A DNA stretch of 64,000 nucleotides from Microcebus murinus. Taxonomy: Eukaryota; Chordata; Mammalia; Primates; Cheirogaleidae. The number at the start of each line of letters is the position of its first letter. The first letter of the stretch is position 1. The position numbers and the translations under genes are program-made. A model generated the notes under the pieces. That model made no database searches. It saw only the letters and a program-made list of their open reading frames with translations, and was not told the origin of the DNA. Shown piece after piece: positions 27,190 through 40,703 of the stretch. The DNA lies in NCBI RefSeq assembly GCF_040939455.1, contig NC_134104.1, forward strand, positions 145,178,501 to 145,242,500. The letters run 5' to 3'.

Positions 27190-28101
27190 CAGAGTAGAAG
27201 ACTTCCTGTATGTCACATCCTTGACAATACTTAATGTTTTCAGACCTTTACATTTTACCCAACCTGTGGCTGTGTAGTGGTCTCTCTTGGATTTAAATTT
27301 GCATTTCTCCCATTCCTAAGTAGGTTGACCACCTTTTCATAAACTTATTGGCCACTTGGATTTCTTATTTTGTGAATACCTAGTCAAGTCTTTCACCTAT
27401 TTTTGCATGAGTTGTCTGTTCCTGTCCTTAGGGATTTGCAGGAGTTCTCTATTCCTGCCACAAGTCCTCTGCCATTCACATGCATTGCAAACGCCTTCTT
27501 TCCTTTTGGTTTGCCTCTTCACTTAAGAACATTTTTCTTTTTGCCTTTCACATTTACATCTCTAATTCCCCTGAGATTGTTTTATCCTGTATGGTCCAAA
27601 GGAGGCTTAGAGTTTCATTTTTTAAATACAGATGCCTGATTTTTCCAGGGTCCCTTATCCAAAAGATGGTTTGGTGTTTTTTTTTCCCACTAGCCTCAGT
27701 GCCATCATTAATCAAGTGACTGTACATGTGGGTCTGATTCTGGTTCCCCGTCTTTTTCACTGTTTGCCATTCTTGTGTCAACACTACACTTTCTTAAGTA
27801 GTGGTATGTTAACGTCTTAATATCCAGGAGAGTAAGTTCTCCCACATTGTTTTTCTTTGAAAGGGTCTTGGCTTTTCTTGGCCCTCTGCACTTCCACGTA
27901 AATCTTAGAGTCCGTTTGCGAAGTTCCACAACAGCAACAACAAATAACTCGTTGGGGTTTTGTTTGGGATTGTGAGGACTCTATGGAACAATTTACGATA
28001 TTGAGTCTTCCAATTCAAGAACATGCTATAGTGTCTCTATGTTTGTTTAGGTCTTCTTTAAAGTCCTTTGGTAAAGTTTTAGTTTATAGTTTCCTCCATA
28101 G

Positions 28102-28460
<359 letters not shown>

Positions 28461-28757
28461 CCTCGTATGTTTTTGATGCATTCCTGAGTACTTGATATGT
28501 CTTAAGCTATTGTAAATGCTTTTGGTTTTTTTAAATTTCATTTTCCATTGATTGCTAATATTGAGAAGTGCAATTTGACTTTTGTATGTTGATTTTATAT
28601 CCACAGCCTTGTTAAAAATTGTCTTTTCCTTTCCAATGTTTGTCTTATATTTCTTTTTCTTGCCTTATTGTACTAGCTAGTCCCCCTGTACTAGCTAGTT
28701 TGCCCGGTACAACATGGAAACGAAGTGGTGGATGTGGGCATTCTTGCCTTACCCTTG

Positions 28758-28933
28758 ATTTTTTTTTCTTTTTCTTTTTTTCCTTTGAGTTAGAGTCTTG
28801 CTCTTCTGCCCAGGCTGGAGTGTTGTGGCATCATCACAGCTCACTGCAAACTCAGACTCCAGCCTCAAGGGATCCTCCTGCCTTGGCCTCCCAAAGTGCT
28901 AGGATTACAGGCGTGAGCTACCGCACCAGCCCT
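28758..28933 (-). mobile_element. Alu monomer
   Basis: Single-arm minus-strand Alu with a T-rich head, ending AGCTACCGCACCAGCCC. Confidence 0.85.
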
Positions 28934-29079
28934 TACCCCTGATTGTAAAGGGAAATCATTCACCATTTCAACATTGTGTGCTTTTTTTTGCTAAGTTTGT
29001 TGTATATAGCCATGGTCAGATTAAGGAAGTGCTTTACTATTTCTACTTCACCAGGAGCTTTTTTTCTCCCTTTGGATAT

Positions 29080-29406
29080 TTTTTTTTTTTTTTGAGACAG
29101 AGTCTCACTTTGTAGCCCAGGCTAGAGTGAGTGCCATGGCGTCAGCCTAGCTCACAGCAACCCCAAACTCCTGGGCTCAGCGATCCTACTGCCTCAGCCT
29201 TCCAAGTAGCTGGGACTACAGGCACATGCCACCATGCCCGGCTAATTTTTATATATATATATTTTAGTTGGTCAATTAATTTCTTTCTATTTTTGGTAGA
29301 GACAGGGTCTTGCTCAGGCTGGTTTCCAACTCCTGACCTTGAGCAATCCTCCCTCCTCGGCCTCCCAGAGTGCTAGAATTACAGGCGTGAGCCACCTCAC
29401 CCAGCC
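29080..29406 (-). mobile_element. Alu
   Basis: Full minus-strand Alu ending GAGCCACCTCACCCAGCC. It lies just outside the DLEC1-derived block and may mark its edge. Confidence 0.93.
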
Positions 29407-29643
29407 TTCCCCCTTTGGGTATTAAATTGTAGCAAATACTGCCCTTTCTGAAAGGATCTTCCTCCATCCCAGGAGCTGTTCAGAGTAGCTGCAGGCCTGA
29501 GGTACCAGCTCACCCCCTTTCTAGTTTCCACCCCACAACCCCAATTTATGACCTGGTCCAGCCCCCTGCCCAGCAGACCTGCTCTCAGCCCGGGGCCACA
29601 TTGATTCCACAGCAGGGGCCTGGGGCTGAGGGCGGGCAGAGCC

Positions 29644-29767
29644 TCAGAGCTGGTGGGGCAACAAGTATCTCTCATCGTAAGAGCCTTGGCCCCGGAGCCG
29701 CAGGGCGCAGGCCTCCTCGCCGAGCACGCCTTCCACCGCCAGCGTGGACTCGTACAGCTCACTGCTC
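29644..29767 (-). pseudogene. DLEC1: DLEC1 copy, last coding exon
   Basis: Codes for SSELYESTLAVEGVLGEEAC to the C-terminal YDERYLLPHQL and TGA. The acceptor is CCCCACAG. No AATAAA hexamer is evident within a few hundred bases downstream on this strand. Confidence 0.85.
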
Positions 29768-29860
29768 CTGTGGGGAGCGGCGGGGCTGAGGTCAGGAGGG
29801 GACCCTGGGCAGGGGCTCCTGCCCTGTGGACAGTGCGGGGGAGGCCGAGAGGGGCTGTAC

Positions 29861-29984
29861 CTGGCAGTGAAGTAAACCTGCAGGGTGACGGAGGTTGGGG
29901 GTGCATTGGTGGGCCGTGCCTCCAGCAGCCCACTGCTTGGGGAGACCCTGAAGGCCCCAGCATGCTTGGCTGGCTCCTGCTGGC
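29861..29984 (-). pseudogene. DLEC1: DLEC1 copy, second-from-last coding exon
   Basis: Codes for QQEPAKHAGAFRVSPSSGLL through LQVYFTA. The acceptor is CGTTGCAG and the donor AG|GTACAG. The frame is intact. Confidence 0.84.
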
Positions 29985-30300
29985 CTGCAACGAGGGCAAG
30001 AGGACACGCCAGCTCAGGCAGCTCCATGTGCCGCCCTGGGAAGTCTTCACCACCCCCCGCCCCCCCCCCAGGCCTGCCCGCATCTCGGGGTGCACCTCTG
30101 GTCTCGGCCAGCACCACAGGCCAGGACAACCCTGGGGTCACTTGGGATGGGGGGACTGGCTGTCTCTGCATGAATTGCAGGTGTGCCAGCCCTGGGAGCC
30201 AGCCTGCAGGGACAGGGCACACAGGCCCCTTCCTGCAGGTCTTGTATTATTGCCACAGCCCTGCAGGGGAGCGGTGGGCAGGTGGCAGGGCAGGACATAC

Positions 30301-30454
30301 GCATCAGCACGGTCCAGTAGCTCTGGCAGCCACTCAGGTTCATCAGGTAGACTTCCCGGACTCGCTTCTGGTTCACAAAGCACGTCCCAAAGTCCACCCA
30401 GCTGGTGGACAGCTGCAGCTCGGGCATGGCCACAATGGCCCGCAGGAGCACCAC
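30301..30454 (-). pseudogene. DLEC1: DLEC1 copy, third-from-last coding exon
   Basis: Codes for VVLLRAIVAMPELQLSTSWV through YWTVLM plus one base. The acceptor is CCCACGCAG. The donor is ATGC|GTATGT, so the last exon base is C where G is usual. The joined codon becomes Arg where I recall Gly in human DLEC1. Confidence 0.84.
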
Positions 30455-31450
30455 CTGCGTGGGACCAGGCGACCTAGCCCACTCCAGCTGGGCTCTGGGC
30501 TGGGGTCTCCACGACACAGGGAACCCTGCCGGCCCCAAGTACTGATGCTCCTGAGGACGGCAGGGGAAGCACCCCAGTGGGCAGCAGGGCGCTGTGCCAC
30601 CATCAAAGGCCAGGGGCTGCTGCTGGATTATGTGCAGGGAATGGGCCAGGACGGCGCCCTCTGCTCCACCTGCCATCCCTGCCACCCTCCCTCCCACCAA
30701 GCGCTGGTCCCTGTTCCAGGTCCAGTCGGGCCACCCTCCTGCCATAGGACCCCCTGTGGTCCGGCCCTCAGTCCCTCTTGGGCCCTGGGCCATCTGGCGC
30801 TGTCCCTCAGCCTCAGGCCCCACCCGTGTCCTGCTCTAGCTCCCGACAGTGCCCGCATCACCCTCAGGTGCTGCCTGCCGTACACAACCCCGTCGCCTGG
30901 GCCCCCACCTGCGCCCCAGCAGCTGCCCAGGTGCCAGCTAGAGAGCGGCGCCACCACTCAGCCTGCTGCTCTGGCCTCTCTGGAGTCCTCCCTGGGCCCA
31001 TCCCTCACAGCCACACCTGCGGCCCAGCTCGGCCTCCCCACCACGCTTGGGGACCTTCTGGCCGGCGGTGCTCCCCTGGTGCTCGAATCCCCACAGGAGC
31101 CCGAGAGTCGTCCCCCCCAGCTGCCTCGGGTGCTCGCTGTCCCCACCCATCAGGCCATTCCCGCAGCCTGGCTGTCAGAGTGTTTCCCTTCTCCCTCGAT
31201 TAAACCATGTGCGGGCTTCACGTGCCACCTCCTGCAGGGAGCCTTCCCTGATTTCCCACCCTCCAGCCCCTCACCAGGCTCTGGGCTCCTGAGACAGGAA
31301 AGGATGAGGACCCTCATCTCTCTGTGCTCAGGGCGGGCCTCTTTCCAGGCCAGACTGAGCCCCCGGGCAGGGCCTGCCGGTGCTGTCCTCCTCTGGCCAG
31401 CACAGAGCCCGGCCGGCTGCACCTCCCCAGGCGGGCAGGCTGGGACTCGC

Positions 31451-31612
31451 CTGCGTGGTGTGGTTGGTGTACTCCAGGAGCAGGTCCTGAGCAAACTCCA
31501 TCTCCTTCTCTCCACTGGCGCTCTGCCGAATGTCCACCCCGGGCAGCATCTGGTCGGCCGGGAGCTTCTGGTAGGAGAGCAGCTCCAGGGAGAGCGAGAA
31601 GGACACGTTCAC
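31451..31612 (-). pseudogene. DLEC1: DLEC1 copy, fourth-from-last coding exon
   Basis: Codes for 54 residues beginning VNVSFSLSLELLSYQ and ending LLLEYTNHTTQ, with a good CCGCCCAG acceptor. The donor reads CAG|GCGAGT, so this intron would be GC-AG rather than GT-AG. Confidence 0.82.
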
Positions 31613-32267
31613 CTGGGCGGACGTGGGCGCAGCGTCATCCCAGGCTGCTGAGGGCAGGCGGCCACTTCCCCACCTGCAGCTGCGGCCCAGCCCTGCAGGC
31701 CCAGCCGGGCCCAGCCCTGCCCAGCAGCACCCCCGCCTGGTGCTTCCGTCCCACGGACGCTGCCCAGCACCCACTGAGCCCAGCACCCTGCTCCTGCTGG
31801 GCCAAGCCGTGCCTGCCCTCTGGGTCAGAGCCACCCGTTACCACCACGCATGCCCGGGCTGTGGCTGGGCCCTTGGGCTCTGGAGGGACTTGGTCTCTAT
31901 CCCGAGGACCCTGAAGAGCCTCTGCCGGGTTTTTAGCAGGGAAATGTGCAAGTGAGCTTCACCTGCCACAGACTCACTGGCTCTGTGGGGGGTGGCCTGC
32001 GGGAGCACACGTGGGTGTGAGGACACCCGTCTGGAGGCTGAGACCGTCACTCAGGCTGGACAGGTGGAGCTCGGCCTCCTGCCTCCCAGACACGGGTCTG
32101 TAGACCTAGCTCGGAAATATTTACCTAGAGCACCTGTTGGAAGTACAGGTGCAAGAGCAAATCAGTAAGACTCTTTATTAAGATCTTAGAAAGGCTTGAC
32201 TATGCCTCCTAGACCCTTTCAACTAGAACATTATCGTTTAGTAGAAGCTTCTGCACTGTTCTATATC

Positions 32268-32400
32268 AATGTTGTCCAATACAGGCGCCGTTAGCCACAT
32301 GTGGCTATTGAGCACTTGAAATGTGGGCAATATAACTGAGGAGTTGAATTTTTAAATTTATTTGAATGATTCAATATAAATAGCCACCATAGCTAGTATC
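32268..32400. mobile_element. Partial hAT MITE, same family as 24582-24899
   Basis: Shares TGTTGTCCAATAC, GCCACATGTGGCTATTGAG and the following AT-rich block with the element at 24582, in the opposite sense. The far end is missing. Confidence 0.55.
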
Positions 32401-32409
32401 TACTGTAAT

Positions 32410-32515
32410 GCAGGGTCTCACCCAGAAATACTGAATCAGAGCTGTGGTGAATAGGGCCTAGAACTCTGTGTTTTAACAAGGTGATTCTGATGCTCAAGTT
32501 TGAGAATCACCAAGT
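32410..32515 (-). mobile_element. MER5A-like hAT MITE
   Basis: The sequence CAGGGTCTCACCCAGAAATA through TTTGAGAATCACC is recalled as typical of MER5A. No target duplication was traced. Confidence 0.55.
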
Positions 32516-32539
32516 TAGAGTTCAGTAACAAAAAGGTCA

Positions 32540-34400
32540 ACGTTTTCGGAAATTTTGAAACAGATTCGGAAAGTTTGAAACATCTCTAAACAACTCTGGG
32601 TCTTAGAAGAAGACACTACAGAAATTAGAAAATATTTAGGACTGAATGATAACAAAAAGATTGTCTACCAAATTTGTGGGTTACGGCTAAAACAATGATA
32701 ACAGGAAAACTTAAGAGTCTTAATGCTTATATTAACAAAGAAGAAAGGCTGAAAATTAATAAGGGAGGTATTTCAATTTAAGAACTTAGAAATAGGCCGG
32801 GTGCAGTGGCTCACGCCTGTAATCCTAGCACTCTGGGAGGCTAAGGAGTGAGGATCGCTCAAGGTCAGGAGTTCAAGCTCAGCCTGAGAAAGAGTGAGAC
32901 CCTGTCTCCACTTAAGAAAATAGAAAGAAATTAGCTGGACAACTAAAAATATATATAGAAAAAATTATTCGGGCATGGTGGTGCATGACTAGAGTCCCAG
33001 CTCCTTGGGAGGCTGAGGCAGGAGGATCGCTTGAACCCAGGAATTTGAGGTTGCTGTGAGCTAGGCTGATGCCACAGCACTCTAGCCCGGGCAACAGAGT
33101 GAGACTCTGTCTCAAAAATAAATAAGAAGTTAGAAATAGTAGAGCTACATACACCCATCAAATATGTAAAAAATAAAATGATAAAGAGAAAAGCAGAGAC
33201 CAATGACATAGAAAACAAAGATATAACATAGAAGACAAAGAAAGTCAAAATTTGGCTGAGAATATTAATTATATGGACCTGCCAATATTCTTTAGAAAAC
33301 AGAGAAGGTACAAATAAATACTATTAGCAGTTAATAGGGAAAGAGGCTTCTCAAAAGGCCACAAAATTATCATATGGCCCAGCAATTCCACTCCTAGGTA
33401 TATACCCAAGAGAAATAAAAACACATGTTCCCACACAAACTTATACACAACTGTTCATAGCAGCGTTATTCATAATAACACAAAATTAAAACAATTTAAA
33501 TGTCTATCGATCGATGAATGGATACATAGATGTGCTATATCCATATGACAGAATATTTTTTGGGAAAAATAAGAAGGAAGGGAGTACTGATACATGCTAT
33601 AATATGGATGAATCTTGAAAACATTGTGCTAAGTGAAACAAGCCCATCATAAAAGACCACGTGTTGTAAGATTCTGTTTATTTGAAATGCCTCGAATAGG
33701 CAACCCCCTAGAGACAGGTAATAGATTAGTGGTTGTGGGGGAATGGGGTTTGGGGATCATAAGGGTGACCCTATGAGGTATGGGGATTCTTTTGGAGGTG
33801 ATGAATATGTCCTAAAATTGGTGGTGGTGACGGTTACACAATTCTGTGAATGTGCTAACAACCCTTGAGTGGCATAATCTCAATGGGTTAATTATATGGC
33901 ATGTGACATAGGTCAATAAGGATGTGAGTTTTAAGTAAACGAAGATTAGTAGAAATCAGAGAGTGGAGAAGTAAGGAGTAAGGCGTTGTCTCTGCACGGG
34001 GCTAGAAGTGCAAATCGTGCACCCTTTCTGCAGGGGAGTCTGGCAATGTGTATGAATATGTAAAATTTGTTTATACCCTTTGACCCAGTAATTCTGGAAT
34101 TTACCTGAAGGAGATAATTACACAGATATGAAAATATGTATGCACAAGGATGTTCATTAGTGCTTTGTTACATTAAAAATACAGAAAAATTGAAAATAAC
34201 TTTAAGTCATTGCTAGGAGACACTATTGTTCAGATGAAGTCATCGATGTCATTTATAATAAAGTTCCATATTTACGGACATGAAAGATGTCCATGACATA
34301 ATGTTGAGGGAAGTAATCAGTTTAGCGGAAACCCACATGTAATATATGTATGGTGGTTATATAAACCTTAGACATTTATTTATACACAGAGGGATGTGTT
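32540..34400 (+). mobile_element. L1 (plus), decayed
   Basis: ORF2-like and 3'UTR phrases in plus sense (ATGGCCCAGCAATTCCACTC, ATACCCAAGAGAAATAAAAA). No intact frame. Alus at 32795 and 34415 bracket it. Confidence 0.6.
32795..33122 (+). mobile_element. Alu with target duplication
   Basis: Starts GGCCGGGTGCAGTGGCTC. The left flank aagaacttagaaata recurs at the right with one change. Confidence 0.93.
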
Positions 34401-34414
34401 AAGAGTGGTTTCCA

Positions 34415-34728
34415 GGCCGGGCACGATGGCTCATGCCTGTAATCCTAGCACTTTGGGAGGGCAAGGAGGGTAGATCGTTTGAGCTCAGAAGTTCAAGACC
34501 AACCTGAGCAAGAGCGAGACCCCGTCTCTACTAAAAATAGAAAGAAATTAATTGGCCAACTAAAAATATACAGAAAAAAATTAGCCAGGCATGGTGGCAC
34601 ATGCCTGTAATCCCAGCTACTCGAGAGGCTGAGGCAGAAGGATTGCTTGAGCCCAGTAGTTTGATGCCACGGCACCCTAGCCAGGGCAACAAGAGTGAGA
34701 CTCTGTCTCAAAGAAAAAAAAAAAAAAA
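34415..34728 (+). mobile_element. Alu with target duplication
   Basis: Starts GGCCGGGCACGATGGCTC. The flank agagtggtttcca is repeated after the A tail at 34729. Confidence 0.95.
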
Positions 34729-34897
34729 AGAGTGGTTTCCACTAGACAGAGGGGTTTATGGAAATATTTAAAACATTTTCTTATTTGTATTTTTCTGTAA
34801 TGTTTGAATTTTTTAAGATATGTATCATGTTTATAAAGACATCAAAGTCATTCCCAAAAAGGGAAAATAATTTTTGAAAATTGTTTAAAGAAACAGG

Positions 34898-35564
34898 TGT
34901 GAACCAAAATAAAATCTTAAGCCCCCTCAGCCGACTGAATGGACCCCCTCTTGGCCCAAGGGACAAGCTCTCAAAAAAACCTTAAAGCTGAGTTGCCGGC
35001 CATGAGCAGAAGGGAGGTCAGACATACCTAGTCATGCCCTGTCCCTTCGGAGTTATTCTTTATAACAATAAAATATTAATACAAAGTCATTAACAACTCT
35101 AAGGCCATGTAAGACAAAAAGGTTAAACCACACCTGTAGGTCATCAATTTCCTTAATAGATCACTTGAGTCTTGGTATATGTCCAGTGTATGCCCGGTGG
35201 CTTATCTCTGATTAACAGACTTCCTTATCTTACCTTAAAACATTCTAACCCTTTAGGTAAAAGCTTCATTTCTTTAACCAATTACAAATCAAAGGGTCTT
35301 TAAACCCACTTATAACCTGTAATCCTTCGCTTCAAGATGTCCTGCCTTTTGGGGCCAAACCAATGTACACGTACCATATACTGATTTTTGACTTTACATG
35401 TACTTCCTGTGTCCCTGAAATGTATAAAACCAAACGGAAACCCAACCGCAGCAAGACCATGTGCTCAAGGCTTCGTGGGAGTGGCTCTCGGGGCCATGGT
35501 TGCACGTATTCAGCTGAAACTAAACCTCTTTATTGTACAGAGTGTGGGTTCTTTTCCATTGACA
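34898..35564 (+). mobile_element. Solo LTR, class I endogenous retrovirus type
   Basis: About 667 bp beginning TGTGAACCAAAATAAAA and ending TTCCATTGACA (TG...CA termini). It has a TATAAA-like box and no internal retroviral gene beside it. The flanking 4-mers cagg and gagg differ at one base, fitting the 4-bp duplication of class I elements. Confidence 0.65.
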
Positions 35565-35722
35565 GAGGACAAAAAGGCAAGTTCTACTAAATAGTTGAGG
35601 AATATATTATCCAACCTCACAGCAATTTATCCAGAAGATAATAAAAGAAGATCCAATTTATGAGGCTTACAAAGGCTTGATTAAAACACACACAGAGATT
35701 AGGACATTAAAATAGGACAAAT

Positions 35723-36008
35723 GGGGTCAGGCACTGTGGCTCACGCCTGTAATCCTAGAACACTGGGAGGTCAAAGTGGGAGAATCACTTGAGACCAAAG
35801 TTCAAAAACAACCTGGGCAATAGTGAGACCCTGTCTCTCACAAATATAAAAAAATTAGCCAGGTGTGGTGGTGGGCCACAGTAGTCCTAGCTACTAGGGA
35901 GACTGAGGCAGGAGGATCACTTGAGCCCAGAAGTTGGAGGTTGTGGTGAGCCATGATGATGCCATTGCACTGTACCCAAGTTGGGTGACAGAACAAGACC
36001 CTGTCTGA
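35723..36008 (+). mobile_element. Alu
   Basis: Older Alu lacking the long strepsirrhine middle insert. Its tail is the GA microsatellite. Confidence 0.88.
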
Positions 36009-36009
36009 A

Positions 36010-36048
<39 letters not shown>

Positions 36049-36064
36049 AAGAAAGAAAGAAAGA
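36008..36064. repeat. (GA)n/(GAAA)n microsatellite
   Basis: Alternating GAAA and GA runs at the 3' tail of the Alu at 35723. Confidence 0.9.
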
Positions 36065-36752
36065 TGAATGTTAATCTCATTTGCAAACATAAATATAAAA
36101 ACTCCAAGCAACATATTTATAAATCAAATCCAACAAATATAAAAAAAGGAAATTATATTTTGAAGTGAAAACATGGTTTGACCAAATTTAGTTTATTCCT
36201 GAAATGCAAGCTTGGCTTAGCCTTAAAAAACAGATTTAATCACATTAACACATTTAAAAACTCAACATACATTAATTTTTTAAAGTCTTGGCAAAAACTC
36301 AAGATAGGAGAGAATTTCTTTAACTTAGTAAAGGGCATCTATACAAAATTGATTATACTTAATCAAAGCAAATATTATACTTAATGTTAAAATGTGAAAG
36401 CATTACCCTTGAGATCATGTACTCTGCTCTCACTGCTTCTACTCAGCAAGTACTAGACATCCAAGCCAGTGATGTAGCACAAGAAAAAGAAATACAAATA
36501 TAAGGATTGGGCGGGAAGTTAAAACATTATAATTGCAGACAATATGATGGTCCATGCAGAAAAATGTTTAAACTCTATGCATAATTAAAATGAATAATAG
36601 AGCTAGCCAGTCTCCAAGAAGGTTTTCAATCTAAATTCATACACTGCTTGTGAAGTTCTTTTTTTTTTTCTTTTTTTTTTTTGCATTTTTTTCCTAACCT
36701 CCTGAATTATAGTGTATTAGTTTCCTAGGGTTACCATAAAAAAAAGTACCAC

Positions 36753-37080
<328 letters not shown>

Positions 37081-37082
37081 CT

Positions 37083-37428
<346 letters not shown>

Positions 37429-37979
37429 CCCACAATCTGGGTAGCTGAAAATGGGGATTTATTCTCTCATGCTTTTGGCAGCTAGATGTCTAAAACAGGT
37501 GTCAGCCGGGCCATGCTTTCTCTGGAGGATGAAGGGAAGAAGCCTTCCCGGTCTCTTGTAGCTTCTGGTGCTGGCCAGCAACCCTTGGGGATTCCTCAGC
37601 TTGTAGATGCCCCATCCAATCTCTGCTTACATCTTCACATGGTCATCTTCCCTGTGTGTCTGCCTAAGTCCACATTCTCTGCTTATCAGGACACCAGGCA
37701 TTGGGTTGGAGCCCTCCCTAATCCGGTATGACCTCATCTTAACTTGATTACATCTGCCAAGACTCTACTTCCAAATAAGTCACACTCACAGGTACTGGGA
37801 GTTAGGACTTAAACACATCTTTTTGGAGTACACAATTCTACCCACTACATGGGGTTAGTTAATTTACTTTCACTCTTTAGTGAAAGTATTCAAGAATATG
37901 CATTTACCTGCAAGGATATCCTAAAAGTGCTGATAAGTATGTTTTCATTTTCCTGCTTTCTAGATAGTGTTTTCTATTC

Positions 37980-38327
37980 TTTTTTTTTTTTTTTTTTTTT
38001 TTTGTGAGACAGAGTATCTCTTTGTTGCCCAGGCTAGAGTGAGTGCCGTGGTGTTAGCCTAGCTCACAGCAACCTCAAACTCCTGGGCTCAAGCGATCCT
38101 CCTGCCTCAGCCTCCTGAGTAGCTGGGACTATAGGCATGCACCACCATGCCCAGCTATTTTTTTCTATATATATTAGTTGGCCAATTAATTTCTTTCTAT
38201 TTATAGTAGAGACGGGGTCTTGCTCTGCTCTTGCCCAGGCTGGTTTCGAACTCCTGACCTTGAGCAATCTGCCCGCCTTGGCCTCCCAGAGTGCTAGGAT
38301 TACAGACATGAGCCACCGCGCCCTGCC
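37980..38327 (-). mobile_element. Alu with target duplication
   Basis: Full minus-strand Alu. The flank agtgttttctatt before it recurs as agtgttttgtatt after it. Confidence 0.94.
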
Positions 38328-39289
38328 AGTGTTTTGTATTTTTATTGCCTCTTTGACATATTAATGATTTGAGAGAATAATTTAAAAGTTCTAAGAAGCT
38401 TGAGATCCTTTAATTATTATCTTGTTTTTCTTCTTCTAGTCCAAAACTTAAAAGTTCAACAATACTGAATAAATTAAAATGTAAGAGTCACCTTCTACCC
38501 ACCAGTTTCTAAACCCATTCCCTCAGATAATTATTATTGATAACTTGGAGTCTATCTTTCCAGACCTTTCTTTCATGTATATAGAAGTACTTGGCTTTAT
38601 TATCTGCCTCAAATGCTCATGGAGTGGGGGAAGGGCAGATCCCAAGGGCTGAATGCAGTAAAAGCAGAAAAGTGGAAGATATTCACAACAATATTTAATT
38701 TTCCTAAGCCAAATTTGCTTCTAAAGTGAGTACAAACACATAAACAGCAATTATGTTCACACTTTGGTGAAAACAAGCACTTTTCTCTTCAAAGCTCTTT
38801 AGAATCTGTTTGCTTAAACATCAAAGTCCATCAAACTTCTCCAGATATAAACACAAAACCGGTGTTTGAAAATCTTAACCTCAGCTGCCTAAGTTACTCA
38901 TTTAACTGGAGGCAGGCTACTCCCACCCACAAACCTGAACAAACAAATTGGTGTGACATTTGTTTTGCTATGGGCTGTAGTTCAAAACATTTGTTTTCAC
39001 TCCTAATGGCTTCCCACTGATCGTACAAAAAATTTTACTATCTCTGGGATAGAACAGACAGAAGAAATATTTAATTTATCCCAAGATGAAATCTTCTATA
39101 TATAAATATATATGTGCTATAGAATTTCAGATACATACATTAGTGAATCTGAATTTATAATTAATTTGTCTATTTCATCCCTAATTTCTGATTATTTTTA
39201 ATTCACTAATTTTATCTTTGTCTTGGAAGTAGAAGGATAGGAATTAAAACTACTAATATGCTCCCAACTTTTCACTTTAAAACTACTTA

Positions 39290-39684
<395 letters not shown>

Positions 39685-40416
39685 GTAGTTATCAATATTA
39701 ATGAACACAGAATTAGGGATGTGTGAGATAAAAACAACTAGTCTGCTATTTTTACATTAACAGAGCTAAACATTGAAATTTGAAAATAATGTATCTTTAT
39801 GAAGAAAGTACATGTTCTTAAGGATTTTTCCAAAGAAAAAGTTTTACTTTGAGAAAAATCCATGTTGCATGTGGCTGCAAGCCTCAAAGAATGAAGAGAT
39901 AATCTGGTGGTGTTTCACTGGAGACCAAACTATAAGAATTGTATTGACGTTTGTCTCTTTTTTCTTATTTTACAGCAAGTTATCATTATTATATTTACTA
40001 AAATCTTTTTCTTTCTCTGAAAAGCTTACATCTAGTGTTTACCCTCAGATGGATTAGTTTTCACTGACTTCTTTTGTTTTTTTATTTATTTTTTTTTTCT
40101 TTTTGAACTCCTATTGACTCTGAATTCACTGACTTCTGTTATGACATAATTTGTTCCGCTGAAAAACACCAAGATTCAAAGAAAACTCAATAACTCAAAA
40201 CCCAAAGACCTTGCTAATAGAAGAAAATTTGGGCTAATATTTTTGTAGAAAATGTAGGATCATATCTTTGTGGGCTGAGGGTGGGGAAGCATTTCTTAAA
40301 TGAGATAAAAAAAATCTGGACAATAACACAAAAAATTGATGTATTTTATTATATTCAAATTAAAGATTTCCAGTCAACAAAGGGCAAGGTGGACAAAGTT
40401 ACTAGATAAATGACAT

Positions 40417-40703
40417 TTTTTTTTTCACAAATATACAAACCATTTTATTTATGATAAAGGTACCAATGCGATTTAGTAGGGAAAAGGATGATTTTTTTTT
40501 AACTAAAATAGTAGTTTTATTTTATTTTTTTATTTTTTATTTTTTCATAAAATATCATAGGGCTTGATGTCCCTATGATATATATATTTTTTATTTCGGC
40601 ATATTATGGGGGTACAGATTTTAAGGTTTCAATAAATGCCCATTCCCCCTCTCCCCCCACAAGTCTGAGTTTCCAGCATGACCATCCCCCAGATGGTGCA
40701 CAT
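40417..40703 (-). mobile_element. Truncated L1 3' end with probable 3' transduction
   Basis: A perfect 12-bp target duplication gataaatgacat (40405-40416 and 40704-40715) bounds a minus-strand insert. On the minus strand it reads: the strepsirrhine L1 3'UTR end (tacccccataatatgccgaa), an A-rich tail, about 65 bases of unique-looking DNA, then a second A tract directly at the duplication. Two A tails separated by unique sequence indicate a transduced 3' flank. Confidence 0.7.

Larger units (their letters stand above)
29644..31612 (-). pseudogene. DLEC1: Inverted partial copy of DLEC1 (last four coding exons)
   Basis: Four minus-strand exons (31612-31451, 30454-30301, 29984-29861, 29767-29644) join in phase into 187 residues and a stop. 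The joined protein matches the C-terminus of DLEC1, including SYQKLPADQMLPGVDI, STSWVDFGTCFVNQ, REVYLMNLSGC and the final GQGSYDERYLLPHQ. DLEC1 is a ciliary or microtubule-linked, tumour-suppressor-candidate protein built of ASH/MSP-like beta domains; full length is over 1700 residues. No upstream DLEC1 exon was recognised between 31613 and the XYLB promoter. In human, DLEC1 lies beyond ACAA1, MYD88, OXSR1 and SLC22A13, on the same strand as SLC22A14. Introns are kept, so this is not a retrocopy. The likely origin is an inverted segmental duplication. A local rearrangement of the real gene, or an assembly error, is possible. Confidence 0.85.

Noticed and set aside
29885..31651. A 588-codon plus-strand open frame, the longest in the window
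   Set aside because: It lies antisense to the DLEC1-derived exons and their introns in very GC-rich DNA. The translation is low-complexity (P, A, S, G, L rich) with no domain, so it is a GC artefact.
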